Made by a program: the position numbers and the translations under genes. Below are positions 44,448 to 53,182 of a stretch of 64,000 bases of DNA, piece by piece; the first letter of the stretch is position 1, and every line of letters starts with the position of its first letter. A model generated the notes under the pieces. That model was not told the DNA's origin. It did not search any database and was given only the letters and a program-made list of their open reading frames with translations. The stretch is taken from assembly GCF_000698595.1 (NCBI RefSeq), contig NZ_JFHC01000029.1:30399-94398 (forward strand), in the 5' to 3' direction. The DNA comes from Caballeronia glathei (GTDB lineage Bacteria; Pseudomonadota; Gammaproteobacteria; Burkholderiales; Burkholderiaceae).

Positions 44448-45335
44448 ATGGACGTTGCCGACCTCAAGGTATTCGAAGCGGTTGCCCGCCACGGCAGCAT
44501 GAATCGCGCGGCAGTGGAGTTGCATACCGTGCAGTCGAACGTCACGGCCAGAATCCGTGCTCTCGAACGCGAGATGGGCGTGCCTTTGTTCCACAGGCAT
44601 GTGCGTGGCGTGAACCTGACGCCTGCCGGCCAGCGCATGCTCCCGTACGCTGCGCGAGTCGCGAAGCTCGTCGCCGACGCGCGGCTCGCAGCGCTGGACG
44701 AAGGAGCACCCAAGGGCGCACTCGTCCTCGGTACGCTCGAAACCACCGCGGCGTTGCGCCTCTCGCCGATTCTGAGTAACTTCGCGAGAATGTACCCTCA
44801 GGTGAGACTGTCTTTGACGACGGGCACCACTTGCAGTCTCGCCGAGGATGTAGCCGGTTGCCGCCTCGATGGCGCATTTGTTGCGGGACCGCTCGATTGT
44901 CCCGATCTGCATGCCGAAACCATCTTCCGTGAGGAACTGGTTCTTGTCACGGCGCGGACCATGCGCTCGGCCGATGCGCTTTCATCGGTGCCGGACCTGA
45001 AGATCATCGTGTTCCGACTGGGCTGCTCATATCGCCAACGGCTCGAAACGCTGTTGGGCGAGATGGGCATTGTCGGCGCCACGCCGCTCGAATTCGGATC
45101 AATGGATGCGATCATCGCGTGTGTCGCAGCCGGTATCGGCATTACGCTGCTTCCGCGTGGCGTGGTCGCGGCAGCGGCCGAGCAGGACCTCGTCTCCATT
45201 CACCCCATCGCGCCTGAGAAGGCGCATGTGGAGACATTGTTCATCCGCCGTCACGATGCGTATGTGTCCAGCGCCATGCAGGCCTTTGTCGACGTTGCCC
45301 GCTCGCAATTGGGCCCGATGATGGTTGCGGCGTAA
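44448..45335 (+). CDS. LysR family transcriptional regulator
   Basis: 295 residues. MDVADLKVFEAVARHGSMNR opens the winged helix and AAVELHTVQSNVTARIRALE is the recognition region; the effector domain starts LVLGTLETTAALRLS. It lies 240 bases downstream of the CaaD-like pair, on the same strand, and is the likely local regulator. It is the closest relative in this window of the regulator at 61375: both share VRGV, LPYAARxxKLxADARLAALD and AHVETLFIRRHDAYxSSAM. A strong terminator follows. Confidence 0.9.
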   Translation: MDVADLKVFEAVARHGSMNRAAVELHTVQSNVTARIRALEREMGVPLFHRHVRGVNLTPAGQRMLPYAARVAKLVADARLAALDEGAPKGALVLGTLETTAALRLSPILSNFARMYPQVRLSLTTGTTCSLAEDVAGCRLDGAFVAGPLDCPDLHAETIFREELVLVTARTMRSADALSSVPDLKIIVFRLGCSYRQRLETLLGEMGIVGATPLEFGSMDAIIACVAAGIGITLLPRGVVAAAAEQDLVSIHPIAPEKAHVETLFIRRHDAYVSSAMQAFVDVARSQLGPMMVAA

Positions 45336-45726
45336 TTGAATGTGTGGCGTGGCAGCGAGGTGGGCCGCCAGCCAGGGTAGTGACCAGTAGTCAGTTGAGG
45401 GGCGTCCTGGACGCCCCTTTTTTTGTTGCACATCGCGCGTGGGCCGCATGGGCCGTGCGGGAATATCTGTTGTTACATGAAGTATGCGGCGAGTCAAAGG
45501 GTTCGAGAGCGCCGCTGCTTCGCACACCCCGGCAGGACGTTGCAGCACCTTGCCTGCAGCCATCCGGCGATGCGTCGCTCCGCTTGAGTTATCGCCCTGG
45601 CGGATTAATTCCGCCGGCAGAAAAATGTGTTCGGTTTACGGGCGGTCCGGATTCCGCGCGGTTGAAATAGACTGGCTCCATCGATGGCAGGGCACATGAC
45701 GGTTGCCCTGCGCACTGGAGGCAATC
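45336..45726. other. Intergenic region between LysR and YbfB-type MFS genes
   Basis: About 390 bases containing the terminator at 45399-45424 and, near 45600, a GGCGGA-TTAAT-TCCGCC inverted repeat that could be an operator for the following MFS gene. No gene was seen. Confidence 0.45.
45399..45424 (+). terminator. Strong rho-independent terminator after LysR
   Basis: GGGGCGT-CCTGG-ACGCCCC followed by seven T residues; the clearest intrinsic terminator in the window. It ends the 39-45 kb gene series about 65 bases after the LysR stop. Confidence 0.9.
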
Positions 45727-46935
45727 ATGCGACAAGCAGTCTTGAGTAAACCGGATGGTTCGTCATTCGATGTCTGGCGCGGCACGCTTGCGGGCGCTTC
45801 TGCAAGCCTCGTGGGCATCGGCCTCGCCCGGTTTGCCTACACCCCTCTCTTGCCCGCCATCATCGGCGCGCACTGGTTTCCGGCGTCCACCGCAGCGTAC
45901 CTCGGTGCGGCGAATCTGGGCGGCTATCTGGCTGGAGCGCTGATCGCAGGTCTGTTCGCGCGTTGGGCGAAGACCGCAACGGTCCTGCGCGCGATGATGT
46001 TGCTGGCATCGATCGCGTTCGTCGCCTGCGCGTTTCCGGTCTCTTTCCTGTGGTTCTTCGTATGGCGTTTCGCGTCCGGCTTGTCGGGTGGGGCGCTCAT
46101 GGTTCTGGCCGCACCGGCCATTCTCGCAAACGTGGCGCCATCGCGGCGCGGCTTCGTGGGCGGCGCGATCTTCAGCGGCATTGGCCTCGGCATCGCAGCG
46201 TCCGGGACGATCGTGCCGCTGCTCTTGCGACAGGGACTTACGCAAACGTGGCTCGGGCTTGCCGTGGTGTCACTGCTGCTAACGGTGATTGCATGGAATG
46301 GCTGGCCGAAAGAGGACCGGTCCAAGACCGCGCCCGCCCATTCGCACGCCGCGGCGCACGCGAAGAACTATCCTGCAAGGACGCTGCGCGCACTGTATAT
46401 CGAGTACGCGTTGAATGCGGTCGGTCTCGTTCCGCACATGATCTTCCTCGTGGACTTCGTGGCGCGGGGGCTCGGCAAGGGTGTCGACTGTGCTGCCCAT
46501 TACTGGGTGCTGTACGGCCTGGGCGCAATCGTCGGTCCGCTGCTGAGCGGCCACCTCGCGGACCGCGTGGGTTTCGGCCGCGCACTGCGTGTCGCCTATG
46601 TGGTGCAGACCATCGCAGTCGCCCTTCCCATCCTCGGGACCGGGCCGGCCGGATTGATGGTGTCGAGCGTGCTGGTCGGTGCGTTTACGCCAGGCATCGT
46701 TCCGCTGGTGCTCGGTCGGGTCAATGAACTGCTCGCGCACCATCCGTCGGCGCAAAAGGGGGCCTGGAGCACGGCGACCACCGGCTTTGCCGTATTGCAG
46801 GCTGGTGCGGCGTATGGGCTGTCGTTTGTGTTTTCGAGCAGCGGCGGCAATTACATGGTGTTGTTCGCGATCGGCACCGCGGCGCTCGTCCTCGCGCTCG
46901 CCGTCGACGTCTTTGCCGCGCTAAGGGCGAAATGA
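45727..46935 (+). CDS. YbfB/YjiJ-family MFS transporter
   Basis: 402 residues from the ATG at 45727, which has TGGAGG 5 bases upstream. Twelve hydrophobic segments. GIGLARFAYTPLLPAI in the first helix and WFFVWRFASGLSGGALMVLAAP are typical of the YbfB/YjiJ group, whose substrates are unknown (some are regulated with toxic compound or amino acid stress). It is separated from the CaaD-like series by the terminator at 45399. Confidence 0.85.
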   Translation: MRQAVLSKPDGSSFDVWRGTLAGASASLVGIGLARFAYTPLLPAIIGAHWFPASTAAYLGAANLGGYLAGALIAGLFARWAKTATVLRAMMLLASIAFVACAFPVSFLWFFVWRFASGLSGGALMVLAAPAILANVAPSRRGFVGGAIFSGIGLGIAASGTIVPLLLRQGLTQTWLGLAVVSLLLTVIAWNGWPKEDRSKTAPAHSHAAAHAKNYPARTLRALYIEYALNAVGLVPHMIFLVDFVARGLGKGVDCAAHYWVLYGLGAIVGPLLSGHLADRVGFGRALRVAYVVQTIAVALPILGTGPAGLMVSSVLVGAFTPGIVPLVLGRVNELLAHHPSAQKGAWSTATTGFAVLQAGAAYGLSFVFSSSGGNYMVLFAIGTAALVLALAVDVFAALRAK

Positions 46936-46937
46936 AC

Positions 46938-46960
46938 CGAAGCCGCTCGATGCGGCTTCG
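46938..46960 (+). terminator. Hairpin just after the MFS gene
   Basis: CGAAGCCGC, 5-base loop TCGAT, GCGGCTTCG: a perfect 9-base stem starting 3 bases after the stop codon. It has no T-run, so termination strength is uncertain. Confidence 0.5.
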
Positions 46961-47030
46961 ATTGCGCGTTAGCCGGCGGACTCCCCGGTGACGCCGGCGC
47001 CAACGGACTGAACGACACGGAACCTCGATA

Positions 47031-47048
47031 ATACGAACTGTTCCGTAT
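47031..47048. promoter_or_regulatory. TetR-operator-like palindrome without a nearby TetR gene
   Basis: ATACGAAC-T-GTTCCGTAT. The central GAAC-T-GTTC is perfect and the outer ATACG/CGTAT arms are offset by one base. The shape resembles ACGGAAC-N-GTTCCGT boxes of TetR repressors. No TetR gene is present in the window. Confidence 0.35.
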
Positions 47049-47302
47049 CGTTTCGCCCAGTCTGCGGACGGGCAGGGCTTTGGCCGTGCCGCATTCTCTT
47101 GTAGCCACCCGCTGGTTCGGCAGCTATCAATTTCAGCGATACCCTTATCACGATAAACCGTCTCTGCCGCACAGGAACATTGCTAAGCTATTGCTACGCG
47201 ATCAGTCAACAATCGCACGCGCCTGACAGGCCGAATCCGGGCACGCGCGTGAATCGATGACGCCTTGATCTGCGCGTGTTCTCCTGTTCGACGAGGTAGA
47301 TG

Positions 47303-48286
47303 ATGGATCAGGTCTATATGTTGAGGGCGTTCGTGGCGGCCACGCAGCATCGGAGCTTCAGCAAGGCTGCCGCGTCGCTTGGCGTGACGACGGGAGCGAT
47401 TTCGAAGGCCATCGCCAAGCTCGAGGCCAGCATCCAGACTCGGCTGCTTCATCGCACCACACGTTCCGTGAAGCTGACCGAAGCAGCGCAGTCATACTAT
47501 CTGAGTTGCTGCCGGTTGCTGGAGGAACTTGACGAGGCGAACCGCCGGATCGCTCGGGAACGCGAGGTCGATAGCGGCCGGCTGCGGCTGGTCGTTCATC
47601 CCATGCTGTTCGGCGAAACGTTCTCGCGCTTCGTGTCGAGCTATCACGCTGTGGCGCCGAATGTGAACCTGATGGTGTCGGTGCAGGAAGGTGCCGTGAA
47701 TCTCTACGATGGGCACTACGACATGGCGATCCTGCCGCGGGATCACGTCGAGCAGCCGGCCGCCATCCGCCGGACGCTGTCAGTGTCGTCGCATGTGCTC
47801 GTTGCATCCCGCGGTTACCTCGACCGGCACGGAACGCCCGAACAGGCCTCCGATCTTTCGAGGCACTTGCTGTTGCTCGACCCGAAGTCGCGTCAGCGAG
47901 GGACGAACTTCATCGAACTGCTGGAAAATGGGCGGCGCGTCAGCGTGCTGCCGATGTCCTCGATGGACGGGAATGAAGTCTTGCTGCGTGCCGCGGCGCT
48001 CACGGGTACCGGTGTCGCGGCATTGCCCGAGGCCATGGTACGTGAAGACATTGCGATGGGACATCTGATTCCGATTCTGCCGGATTGTTCGACTTCCGAC
48101 AGTGGTGTCGAAATCTGCCTGTTCTATTCCCATCGGGAACTGCTCCCGGTGCGCTTTCGAACGTTCGTGGATTTCTGCATGGAGTTCTACAGGGCGGATC
48201 GCCACAACGGCACCGCTACTGCCAGACCGGCTTCGACAACTGCTTCCTCGATTCAGCCGGGAGCGCCTGTTCTCGCTGATGCATGA
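47303..48286 (+). CDS. LysR family transcriptional regulator
   Basis: 327 residues. The second of two tandem ATG codons is preferred because GAGG is then 6 bases upstream. The winged helix carries FSKAAASLGVTTGAISKAIAKLE, typical of the large DsdC/CrgA-like LysR group, not the VQSNVT subgroup found elsewhere in the window. The effector domain contains YDMAILPRD and RHLLLLDPKS blocks. It converges on the tautomerase gene at 48425. The target is unknown. Confidence 0.88.
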   Translation: MDQVYMLRAFVAATQHRSFSKAAASLGVTTGAISKAIAKLEASIQTRLLHRTTRSVKLTEAAQSYYLSCCRLLEELDEANRRIAREREVDSGRLRLVVHPMLFGETFSRFVSSYHAVAPNVNLMVSVQEGAVNLYDGHYDMAILPRDHVEQPAAIRRTLSVSSHVLVASRGYLDRHGTPEQASDLSRHLLLLDPKSRQRGTNFIELLENGRRVSVLPMSSMDGNEVLLRAAALTGTGVAALPEAMVREDIAMGHLIPILPDCSTSDSGVEICLFYSHRELLPVRFRTFVDFCMEFYRADRHNGTATARPASTTASSIQPGAPVLADA

Positions 48287-48368
48287 GTGCATTGGCCAAT
48301 GCGTCTGCATGTATCGGGCGTTTCAGGTTCACACGGCAAATGCCATTGTCCTGATCGGTGACGGAACG

Positions 48369-48404
48369 AAAAAACGCCCCGCCGCCGCTGGGGCATTGGG
48401 GCGC
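48369..48404 (-). terminator. Rho-independent terminator for the minus-strand tautomerase gene
   Basis: On the minus strand GCGCCCC and GGGGCGT flank a GC-rich loop and are followed by TTTTTT. It begins 21 bases after the tautomerase stop and also closes the convergent LysR gene side. Confidence 0.75.
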
Positions 48405-48424
48405 TTCCGGCAGGCGAAGCGCGT

Positions 48425-48661
48425 TCAGCTCTGCTTCGCCGCTTTTTGCCGGCGATATTCCGGGACGGGCAGGCCGCCCCATCCCCAGTTCTCCATCTCG
48501 ACCTCCTGGATGACGACAAAGGTCGCTTCCATCGGCTTGTTGAGGACGTTGAGCAGCAGTTCGCTCGCTCCCTTGATGAGTTGGGCTTTCTCTTCCGCCG
48601 TCACTGCGCTCGTGCCGGGCCGGGTTCCTTCGCGTGTTACCTGAATGGTGACGATAGGCAT
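48425..48661 (-). CDS. 4-oxalocrotonate tautomerase-family protein
   Basis: 78 residues from the ATG at 48661, which has GGAG 6 bases upstream. Met removal gives Pro1 (PIVTIQVTREG). It continues TAEEKAQLIKGASELLLNVL and ends with the WGWGGLPVPEYRRQ tail of a distinct 4-OT subgroup, longer than the 62-residue classical enzymes. It probably catalyses enol-keto tautomerisation of an unsaturated acid. It lies 59 bases downstream of an SDR gene on the same strand. Confidence 0.85.
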   Translation of the reverse strand: MPIVTIQVTREGTRPGTSAVTAEEKAQLIKGASELLLNVLNKPMEATFVVIQEVEMENWGWGGLPVPEYRRQKAAKQS

Positions 48662-48720
48662 GAGGTTCTCCGTAAAGTCATGCACTCACATCGAGGCGCC
48701 GTTGCCGGCGCCTCATCTGC

Positions 48721-49431
48721 TTAGTGGCCTGCGCTCTGGCCGCCGTCGACGTGCAGGATCTCTCCCGTCACGAACGGCGCGGAGTCGAGATACAGCACCG
48801 CGTTGACGATATCGCTCATCTCGCCCATGTGTCCGACCGGGTGCAGCGCGCCGAGCGCCTCGTGGGTCTCGGGCGCATGCATCGGTGACTTGATGATGCC
48901 CGGCGACACCGCGTTCGCACGGATGCCAGCCTTCGCGTATTCGATCGCGAGCGACTTGGTGGCCGAATTCAGGCCTCCCTTCGTCAGCGATGCGAGTACC
49001 GACGGCACACCGGAAATCGCGTGGTCTACGAGGCTCGTCGTGACCGACACGACGTGACCACTCTTGTTCTTCTCCATTTCCGCGATGGCGAGCTGCGAAA
49101 TATGAAAGAAGCCGTTCAGGTTCACGTTCAGGACGGCGGCATAGTCCTCATCCGTGTATTGCGTGAACGGTTTGGCGATGAAAATGCCCGCGTTGTTGAC
49201 AAGGGTGTCGATGCGGCCGAAACGCTTGATGGCTTCCGACACGACACGCTTTGCGACCTCGCGGTCGCCGATATCGCCGGCCACCGTCACGATGTTCGGA
49301 TCGTCGGTCGGCTTGATGGAGCGTGCCGTCGCGACGACGCGATAGTCGCGCTCACGAAAGCCCTTGACCAGTTCTGCGCCGATGCCTTGCGATGCGCCCG
49401 TGACGATAACGACCTTCTGCGAATTACTCAT
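48721..49431 (-). CDS. SDR-family protein lacking the canonical catalytic Tyr
   Basis: 236 residues. The Rossmann motif TGASQGIG is at 11-18, NNAG at 79-82 and the structural Asn region NVNLNG near 102-107. The catalytic Lys is Lys151 (LTKGG), but the position four residues before it, normally Tyr, is Ala147 (LASLTK). The protein therefore binds a nucleotide but may use a different acid or lack ordinary dehydrogenase activity. The C-terminal block GEILHVDGGQSAGH is normal. It is probably co-transcribed with the tautomerase. Confidence 0.85.
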   Translation of the reverse strand: MSNSQKVVIVTGASQGIGAELVKGFRERDYRVVATARSIKPTDDPNIVTVAGDIGDREVAKRVVSEAIKRFGRIDTLVNNAGIFIAKPFTQYTDEDYAAVLNVNLNGFFHISQLAIAEMEKNKSGHVVSVTTSLVDHAISGVPSVLASLTKGGLNSATKSLAIEYAKAGIRANAVSPGIIKSPMHAPETHEALGALHPVGHMGEMSDIVNAVLYLDSAPFVTGEILHVDGGQSAGH

Positions 49432-49947
49432 GATTGACCTCGAAACACGTTGATGGCTCTGTCGCTGGAGAAACGACGCTGCCGATAGGTCGTCAATCTA
49501 GGCCGTTCGAACCCGTTTGCACACACACGCGGTGGACAAACAGTTTTGATCGGCGGTAACAAGTGCGCCTGACAACGCCACGGAATGGCCTCGCGCGAGG
49601 ATTGTTGACCTCATGTCACAACGGTTCTGAAGCCGCTTGTGGTGAAGAGGCCCATGCGCCCGGGTATGCTCGGAGCAACCCGGAAGCACGCCGGACGGCT
49701 GCGCTGCGTTACGGGCGGAGTGTGGGCGAACAGATCATCCGGACGTGCCCGGAGGGGAGGGTGATGGCGCAGGTTCGGATCGGCTCAAGAGAATGATCGA
49801 CTGACATCGCGCGGGAAAATATGCGTTTGCCCGCTGCATCGGACCCGCGATCAGGTGGAAATTCAGGCACCATTTCACGGCAGTGGCGCCTTGCATGGAC
49901 GGGCACAGCGGTGCTTCCGGCTGCCTATGAATAAAGGACGTAAGCGT
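49432..49947. other. Divergent promoter region between SDR and LysR genes
   Basis: About 516 bases. It must carry the promoters of the SDR-tautomerase operon and the LysR gene. I found no intact gene or strong palindrome. Confidence 0.4.
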
Positions 49948-50883
49948 ATGGATACCTTCCGCAGCATGAAGATCTTTGTCGAAGTCGCCGAAGCGGGCAG
50001 TTTCACGGCCGCTGCGAATCATTTCGACGCGACGGCGGGGTACGTGTCGCGTGCCATTTCCGAACTGGAGACGCATCTGCGAACGCGCCTTCTGAACCGC
50101 ACGACGCGCAGAATCGCGCTGACGGAGGCAGGCGAACGCTATCTTGGCCGCTGTCACGCGATTCTCGCTTCCGTGTCGGAGGCGGAGGCCGAGGCGTCGG
50201 ACGCGCACGCGAAGCCGGTCGGCACGCTGAAGGTCCACGCGATGTCGAGCATCGGGCAGAACTATGTCGTGCCGGCCGTGGCCGCCTACCAGGAGCGCTA
50301 CCCGGCCGTGACGGTCGATCTGACGCTCTCGCAAAACGTGCCCGACCTGCTGGAGGACGGGTACGACGTCGCGCTTCGCGTGTCGCCGGAAGCGCTTCCC
50401 GATTCGAACTACATATCGCGCCCGCTAGGCACCGTTCATAGCGTGCTCTGTGCCGCGCCTGCCTACCTCGGCAGGCATGGCAATCCGGAGACGGTGAGCG
50501 ACCTGTCGCGCCACATGTGCCTGCAGGTCGCGATGCCGATTTTTCCCGCAGACCGCTGGTTGCTGGAGGGCGTCGAAGGAGTGAGCGAGTTTGTTCTGCC
50601 GCACACGCGCTTCAAGGTGAACGTGCCGGATGCACTGGCGGCGGCGCTCCACGAAGGCATGGGAATCGGCGCATTACCTACGCTGACCGTGCGCTCGGCG
50701 TTTCGCAATGGTTCGCTCGTACGCGTGCTTCCCGACTATTATCTACAGCCGCTGAATATCCATGCGGTCTATGCGTCGCGGCAATACCTGGACGCCAAGA
50801 TCAAGACCTGGATCGAGTTTCTGCAGGAATGGGTAGCCGAGGCTTTGCGCGAGGACGAAGTTGCGTTCGGAAAAGCGAAGTAA
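49948..50883 (+). CDS. LysR family transcriptional regulator
   Basis: 311 residues from the ATG at 49948 (AAGGA upstream); an ATG at 49927 would add seven residues. The winged helix MDTFRSMKIFVEVAEAGSFT is followed by a CrgA/DmlR-like effector domain (VGTLKVHAMSSIGQNYVVPA, DVALRVSPEALPDSN). It is divergent from the SDR gene and may control the SDR-tautomerase pair. It converges on the luciferase-like gene. Confidence 0.9.
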   Translation: MDTFRSMKIFVEVAEAGSFTAAANHFDATAGYVSRAISELETHLRTRLLNRTTRRIALTEAGERYLGRCHAILASVSEAEAEASDAHAKPVGTLKVHAMSSIGQNYVVPAVAAYQERYPAVTVDLTLSQNVPDLLEDGYDVALRVSPEALPDSNYISRPLGTVHSVLCAAPAYLGRHGNPETVSDLSRHMCLQVAMPIFPADRWLLEGVEGVSEFVLPHTRFKVNVPDALAAALHEGMGIGALPTLTVRSAFRNGSLVRVLPDYYLQPLNIHAVYASRQYLDAKIKTWIEFLQEWVAEALREDEVAFGKAK

Positions 50884-50978
50884 AACGCAGGTCGGGGCAC
50901 GACCTGTGCGTATCGAACCATCGTGCTCCAGCCGGCAGGAGCAGCGAAACGGCTCGTCTCCGTTGAATGCGCGAAGCG

Positions 50979-52001
50979 CTACGTATTCGGCGGGAAGGAG
51001 GTCAGTACATCGTGATGAAGTTCATCCAGTATCTCCGCGTAATTGCGCGGCGTGACGCGCGGGTTCAATGCCACGTGTGATACGCCCAGTTCACGCGCCT
51101 GTTCGAGGAAATCGCGCAGCGCTCGGCTGCCGATCGCAAAGCCGCCCCTGATGCGTTTGAACGGATAATTGCGCCGCGGGTGAAGATAAAGAAACCCGCC
51201 GAATGAAAGGGGTCTGGCGGGACCGTCAACGGAAGTTGTTCCGTTTGCCTTATGGGTAGCTTCTTCCCATTCGCGGACAAATTGCGGCAGGCCCGCGGGT
51301 TCCGGCACGAAGCCCAGATATCCGTCCATTCTTGATGCAATCCATTCGAGCGACTGCTGCGAGCGTCCGACCGCTATGGTCGGGACTCTGCCGCAAAGCG
51401 GCTTCGGCAGCATGGTCAGTGAGCCGTCCGACTGTCCGAAGTGGTTCGATTCAAAACGTGGAAACTCCACTTCGCTCGCGTTGCGATAGACGTCGTACGC
51501 GTCCCTGAAACGCTCGCCCCGGGTTTCGAAATCCACTCCGAAGGCAGGATACTCGGACGGCCGGTCGCCTGACGACATGCCGATCACGATGCGGCCTTCC
51601 GACAGTCTGTCCAGCGAGTTGACCTGCTTCGCGAGCAGAAGCGGTTCGCGCATCGGCAGCACGATGCCCGTGGTGCCGAGCGTGATGCGCCGCGTCACCA
51701 TGGCCAGATGACCAAGATAAATGAGGGGCTCGAAGATCTGCCCCGAATCGCCATATCGCGGATCGTAGAAGGGAATATCGCGCGCCCATAACGCGGCGAC
51801 ACCCGCTTCTTCGGCTCGCTGCGCCATCCTGACGTGATCGGCCATGGTCGGATGCGGCGCATGCGGATGCGTTTCGAGCGGAAGAATGAGGCCGACCGTG
51901 AGTGCTCCGCGCCTGAAGATGCGGTTATAAGCGGAATGCTCGTGCAGATTGACGTGCGGGCGTGCGATTTGCGCATCGGCAAACGGTGCTGACATGTCCA
52001 T
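50979..52001 (-). CDS. LLM-class flavin-dependent oxidoreductase (luciferase-like)
   Basis: 340 residues with the bacterial luciferase TIM-barrel pattern: LTVGLILPLET at the first strand, AEEAGVAALWARDIPFYDP, ITLGTTGIVLPMREPLLLAKQ, and RIVIGMSSGDRPSEYPAFG. These FMN- or F420-type enzymes add oxygen to organic substrates. The start has GGAGG 6 bases upstream. It is divergent from the DJ-1/PfpI gene, separated by a region with a palindrome, so the two may share regulation. Confidence 0.9.
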   Translation of the reverse strand: MDMSAPFADAQIARPHVNLHEHSAYNRIFRRGALTVGLILPLETHPHAPHPTMADHVRMAQRAEEAGVAALWARDIPFYDPRYGDSGQIFEPLIYLGHLAMVTRRITLGTTGIVLPMREPLLLAKQVNSLDRLSEGRIVIGMSSGDRPSEYPAFGVDFETRGERFRDAYDVYRNASEVEFPRFESNHFGQSDGSLTMLPKPLCGRVPTIAVGRSQQSLEWIASRMDGYLGFVPEPAGLPQFVREWEEATHKANGTTSVDGPARPLSFGGFLYLHPRRNYPFKRIRGGFAIGSRALRDFLEQARELGVSHVALNPRVTPRNYAEILDELHHDVLTSFPPNT

Positions 52002-52422
52002 GATGATCCTCCAGTTGGGATCAGCTTACGGAATACGGTCAGCAGAAAAAACACGGTGCCACTAATAACACTTGATACACAGCGTCAACAGCGAGCCTCG
52101 GCAGAACAGCACGCGATACCGAGACAATCGTATTGTTCACTATACTTTGGTATTAGCCCGCAGGTTTCAAACAAGCGGTCAGCAGGCACGCAAAGAACGC
52201 ATGTCGAATCGCACCGGACGTCCAGCATTGGATAGTTGCGCGCGTCCGCGATCGTGAGCCGATCGGAGCAATCGAAACGAACGCCGGATGCGCCTTCCGT
52301 CATGCGCGAATCCCTCGTTTGTCGAAAGTGATGGCAGAGACTATAGTGCACTGACCACGACGTACGTGGATCGCCGGACTCAACCGGCGAGTGCTCAACC
52401 CTTTCCTGACGAGAGTGCGACA
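52002..52422. other. Divergent promoter region between LLM monooxygenase and DJ-1/PfpI genes
   Basis: About 420 bases, AT-richer than average near 52060-52150, holding the palindrome at 52124-52136 and ATACC/GGTAT flanks around it. No intact gene. Confidence 0.45.
52124..52136. promoter_or_regulatory. Candidate operator palindrome in the LLM/DJ-1 intergenic region
   Basis: ACAAT-CGT-ATTGT, perfect 5-base arms, inside a wider imperfect ATACC...GGTAT repeat. It is about 125 bases upstream of the LLM gene. No regulator gene is adjacent. Confidence 0.4.
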
Positions 52423-53115
52423 ATGAACATCCTGATGGTGATGACTTCGCATGACAAGCTCGGTAACACCGGGGAAAAGACGGGTTTCTGGTTAGAAGAA
52501 TTCGCGGCACCGTATTACACATTTCTCGATTCCGGTATCAACGTAACAGTTAGTTCGCCAAATGGAGGGCAGCCTCCGATCGACCCGAAGAGTGACACGC
52601 CGGAAGGGAAAACCGAATTAACCGAGCGTTTCAAGAGTGATCCGGCAGCGCAAAAAGTACTCGCCCATACTGTCAAGCTCGCCGGTGTCAAGGCCGACGA
52701 TTACGACGCAGTGTTCTATCCCGGAGGGCATGGTCCGTTGTGGGATCTCGCCGAGGACGCAAGATCGATTTCCCTGATAGAGAATTTCTACAATGCCGGC
52801 AAGCCGGTGGCTGCGGTCTGTCACGCGCCTGGTGTCCTGCGCCACGTCAAGGTAAATGGCGAGCCGCTCGTCAAGGGAAAGCGTGTCACGGGATTCACGA
52901 ATACGGAAGAGGAAGCCGTTCATCTCACGAACGTGGTTCCGTTTCTTGTCGAAGATGAACTGAAGCGACTTGGTGGACGCTTCGAAAAAGTGGATGACTG
53001 GCAAAGCTTCTCGATTATCGACGGGCGTTTGATCACGGGCCAGAACCCCGCATCGTCCACGGCTGTGGCGCAGGATCTCCTGAAGGTTCTCGGCGGGTCA
53101 GGCGCAAGCGGCTGA
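52423..53115 (+). CDS. DJ-1/PfpI-superfamily protein (glutamine amidotransferase-like, HSP31 type)
   Basis: 230 residues. The nucleophile elbow AAVCHAPGVLR carries Cys133 and His134, and the Glu that pairs with the Cys is in LEEFAAPYY (25-26). FYPGGHGPLWDL is the oxyanion loop. This fits the Hsp31/YDR533C-like group of glutathione-independent glyoxalases or protein/nucleotide deglycases. It starts its own transcription unit, with a crotonase gene 67 bases downstream. Confidence 0.88.
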   Translation: MNILMVMTSHDKLGNTGEKTGFWLEEFAAPYYTFLDSGINVTVSSPNGGQPPIDPKSDTPEGKTELTERFKSDPAAQKVLAHTVKLAGVKADDYDAVFYPGGHGPLWDLAEDARSISLIENFYNAGKPVAAVCHAPGVLRHVKVNGEPLVKGKRVTGFTNTEEEAVHLTNVVPFLVEDELKRLGGRFEKVDDWQSFSIIDGRLITGQNPASSTAVAQDLLKVLGGSGASG

Positions 53116-53182
53116 CAGGCTCACCCATCGAACCCGGTCGCCCCGGCTGGCGCACCGACTCGGTCTATGGACGGAGGTTGAT

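Larger units (their letters stand above)
46936..47302. other. Intergenic region between MFS and LysR genes
   Basis: About 365 bases with the hairpin at 46938-46960 and the palindrome at 47031-47048. No gene was recognised on either strand. Confidence 0.45.
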
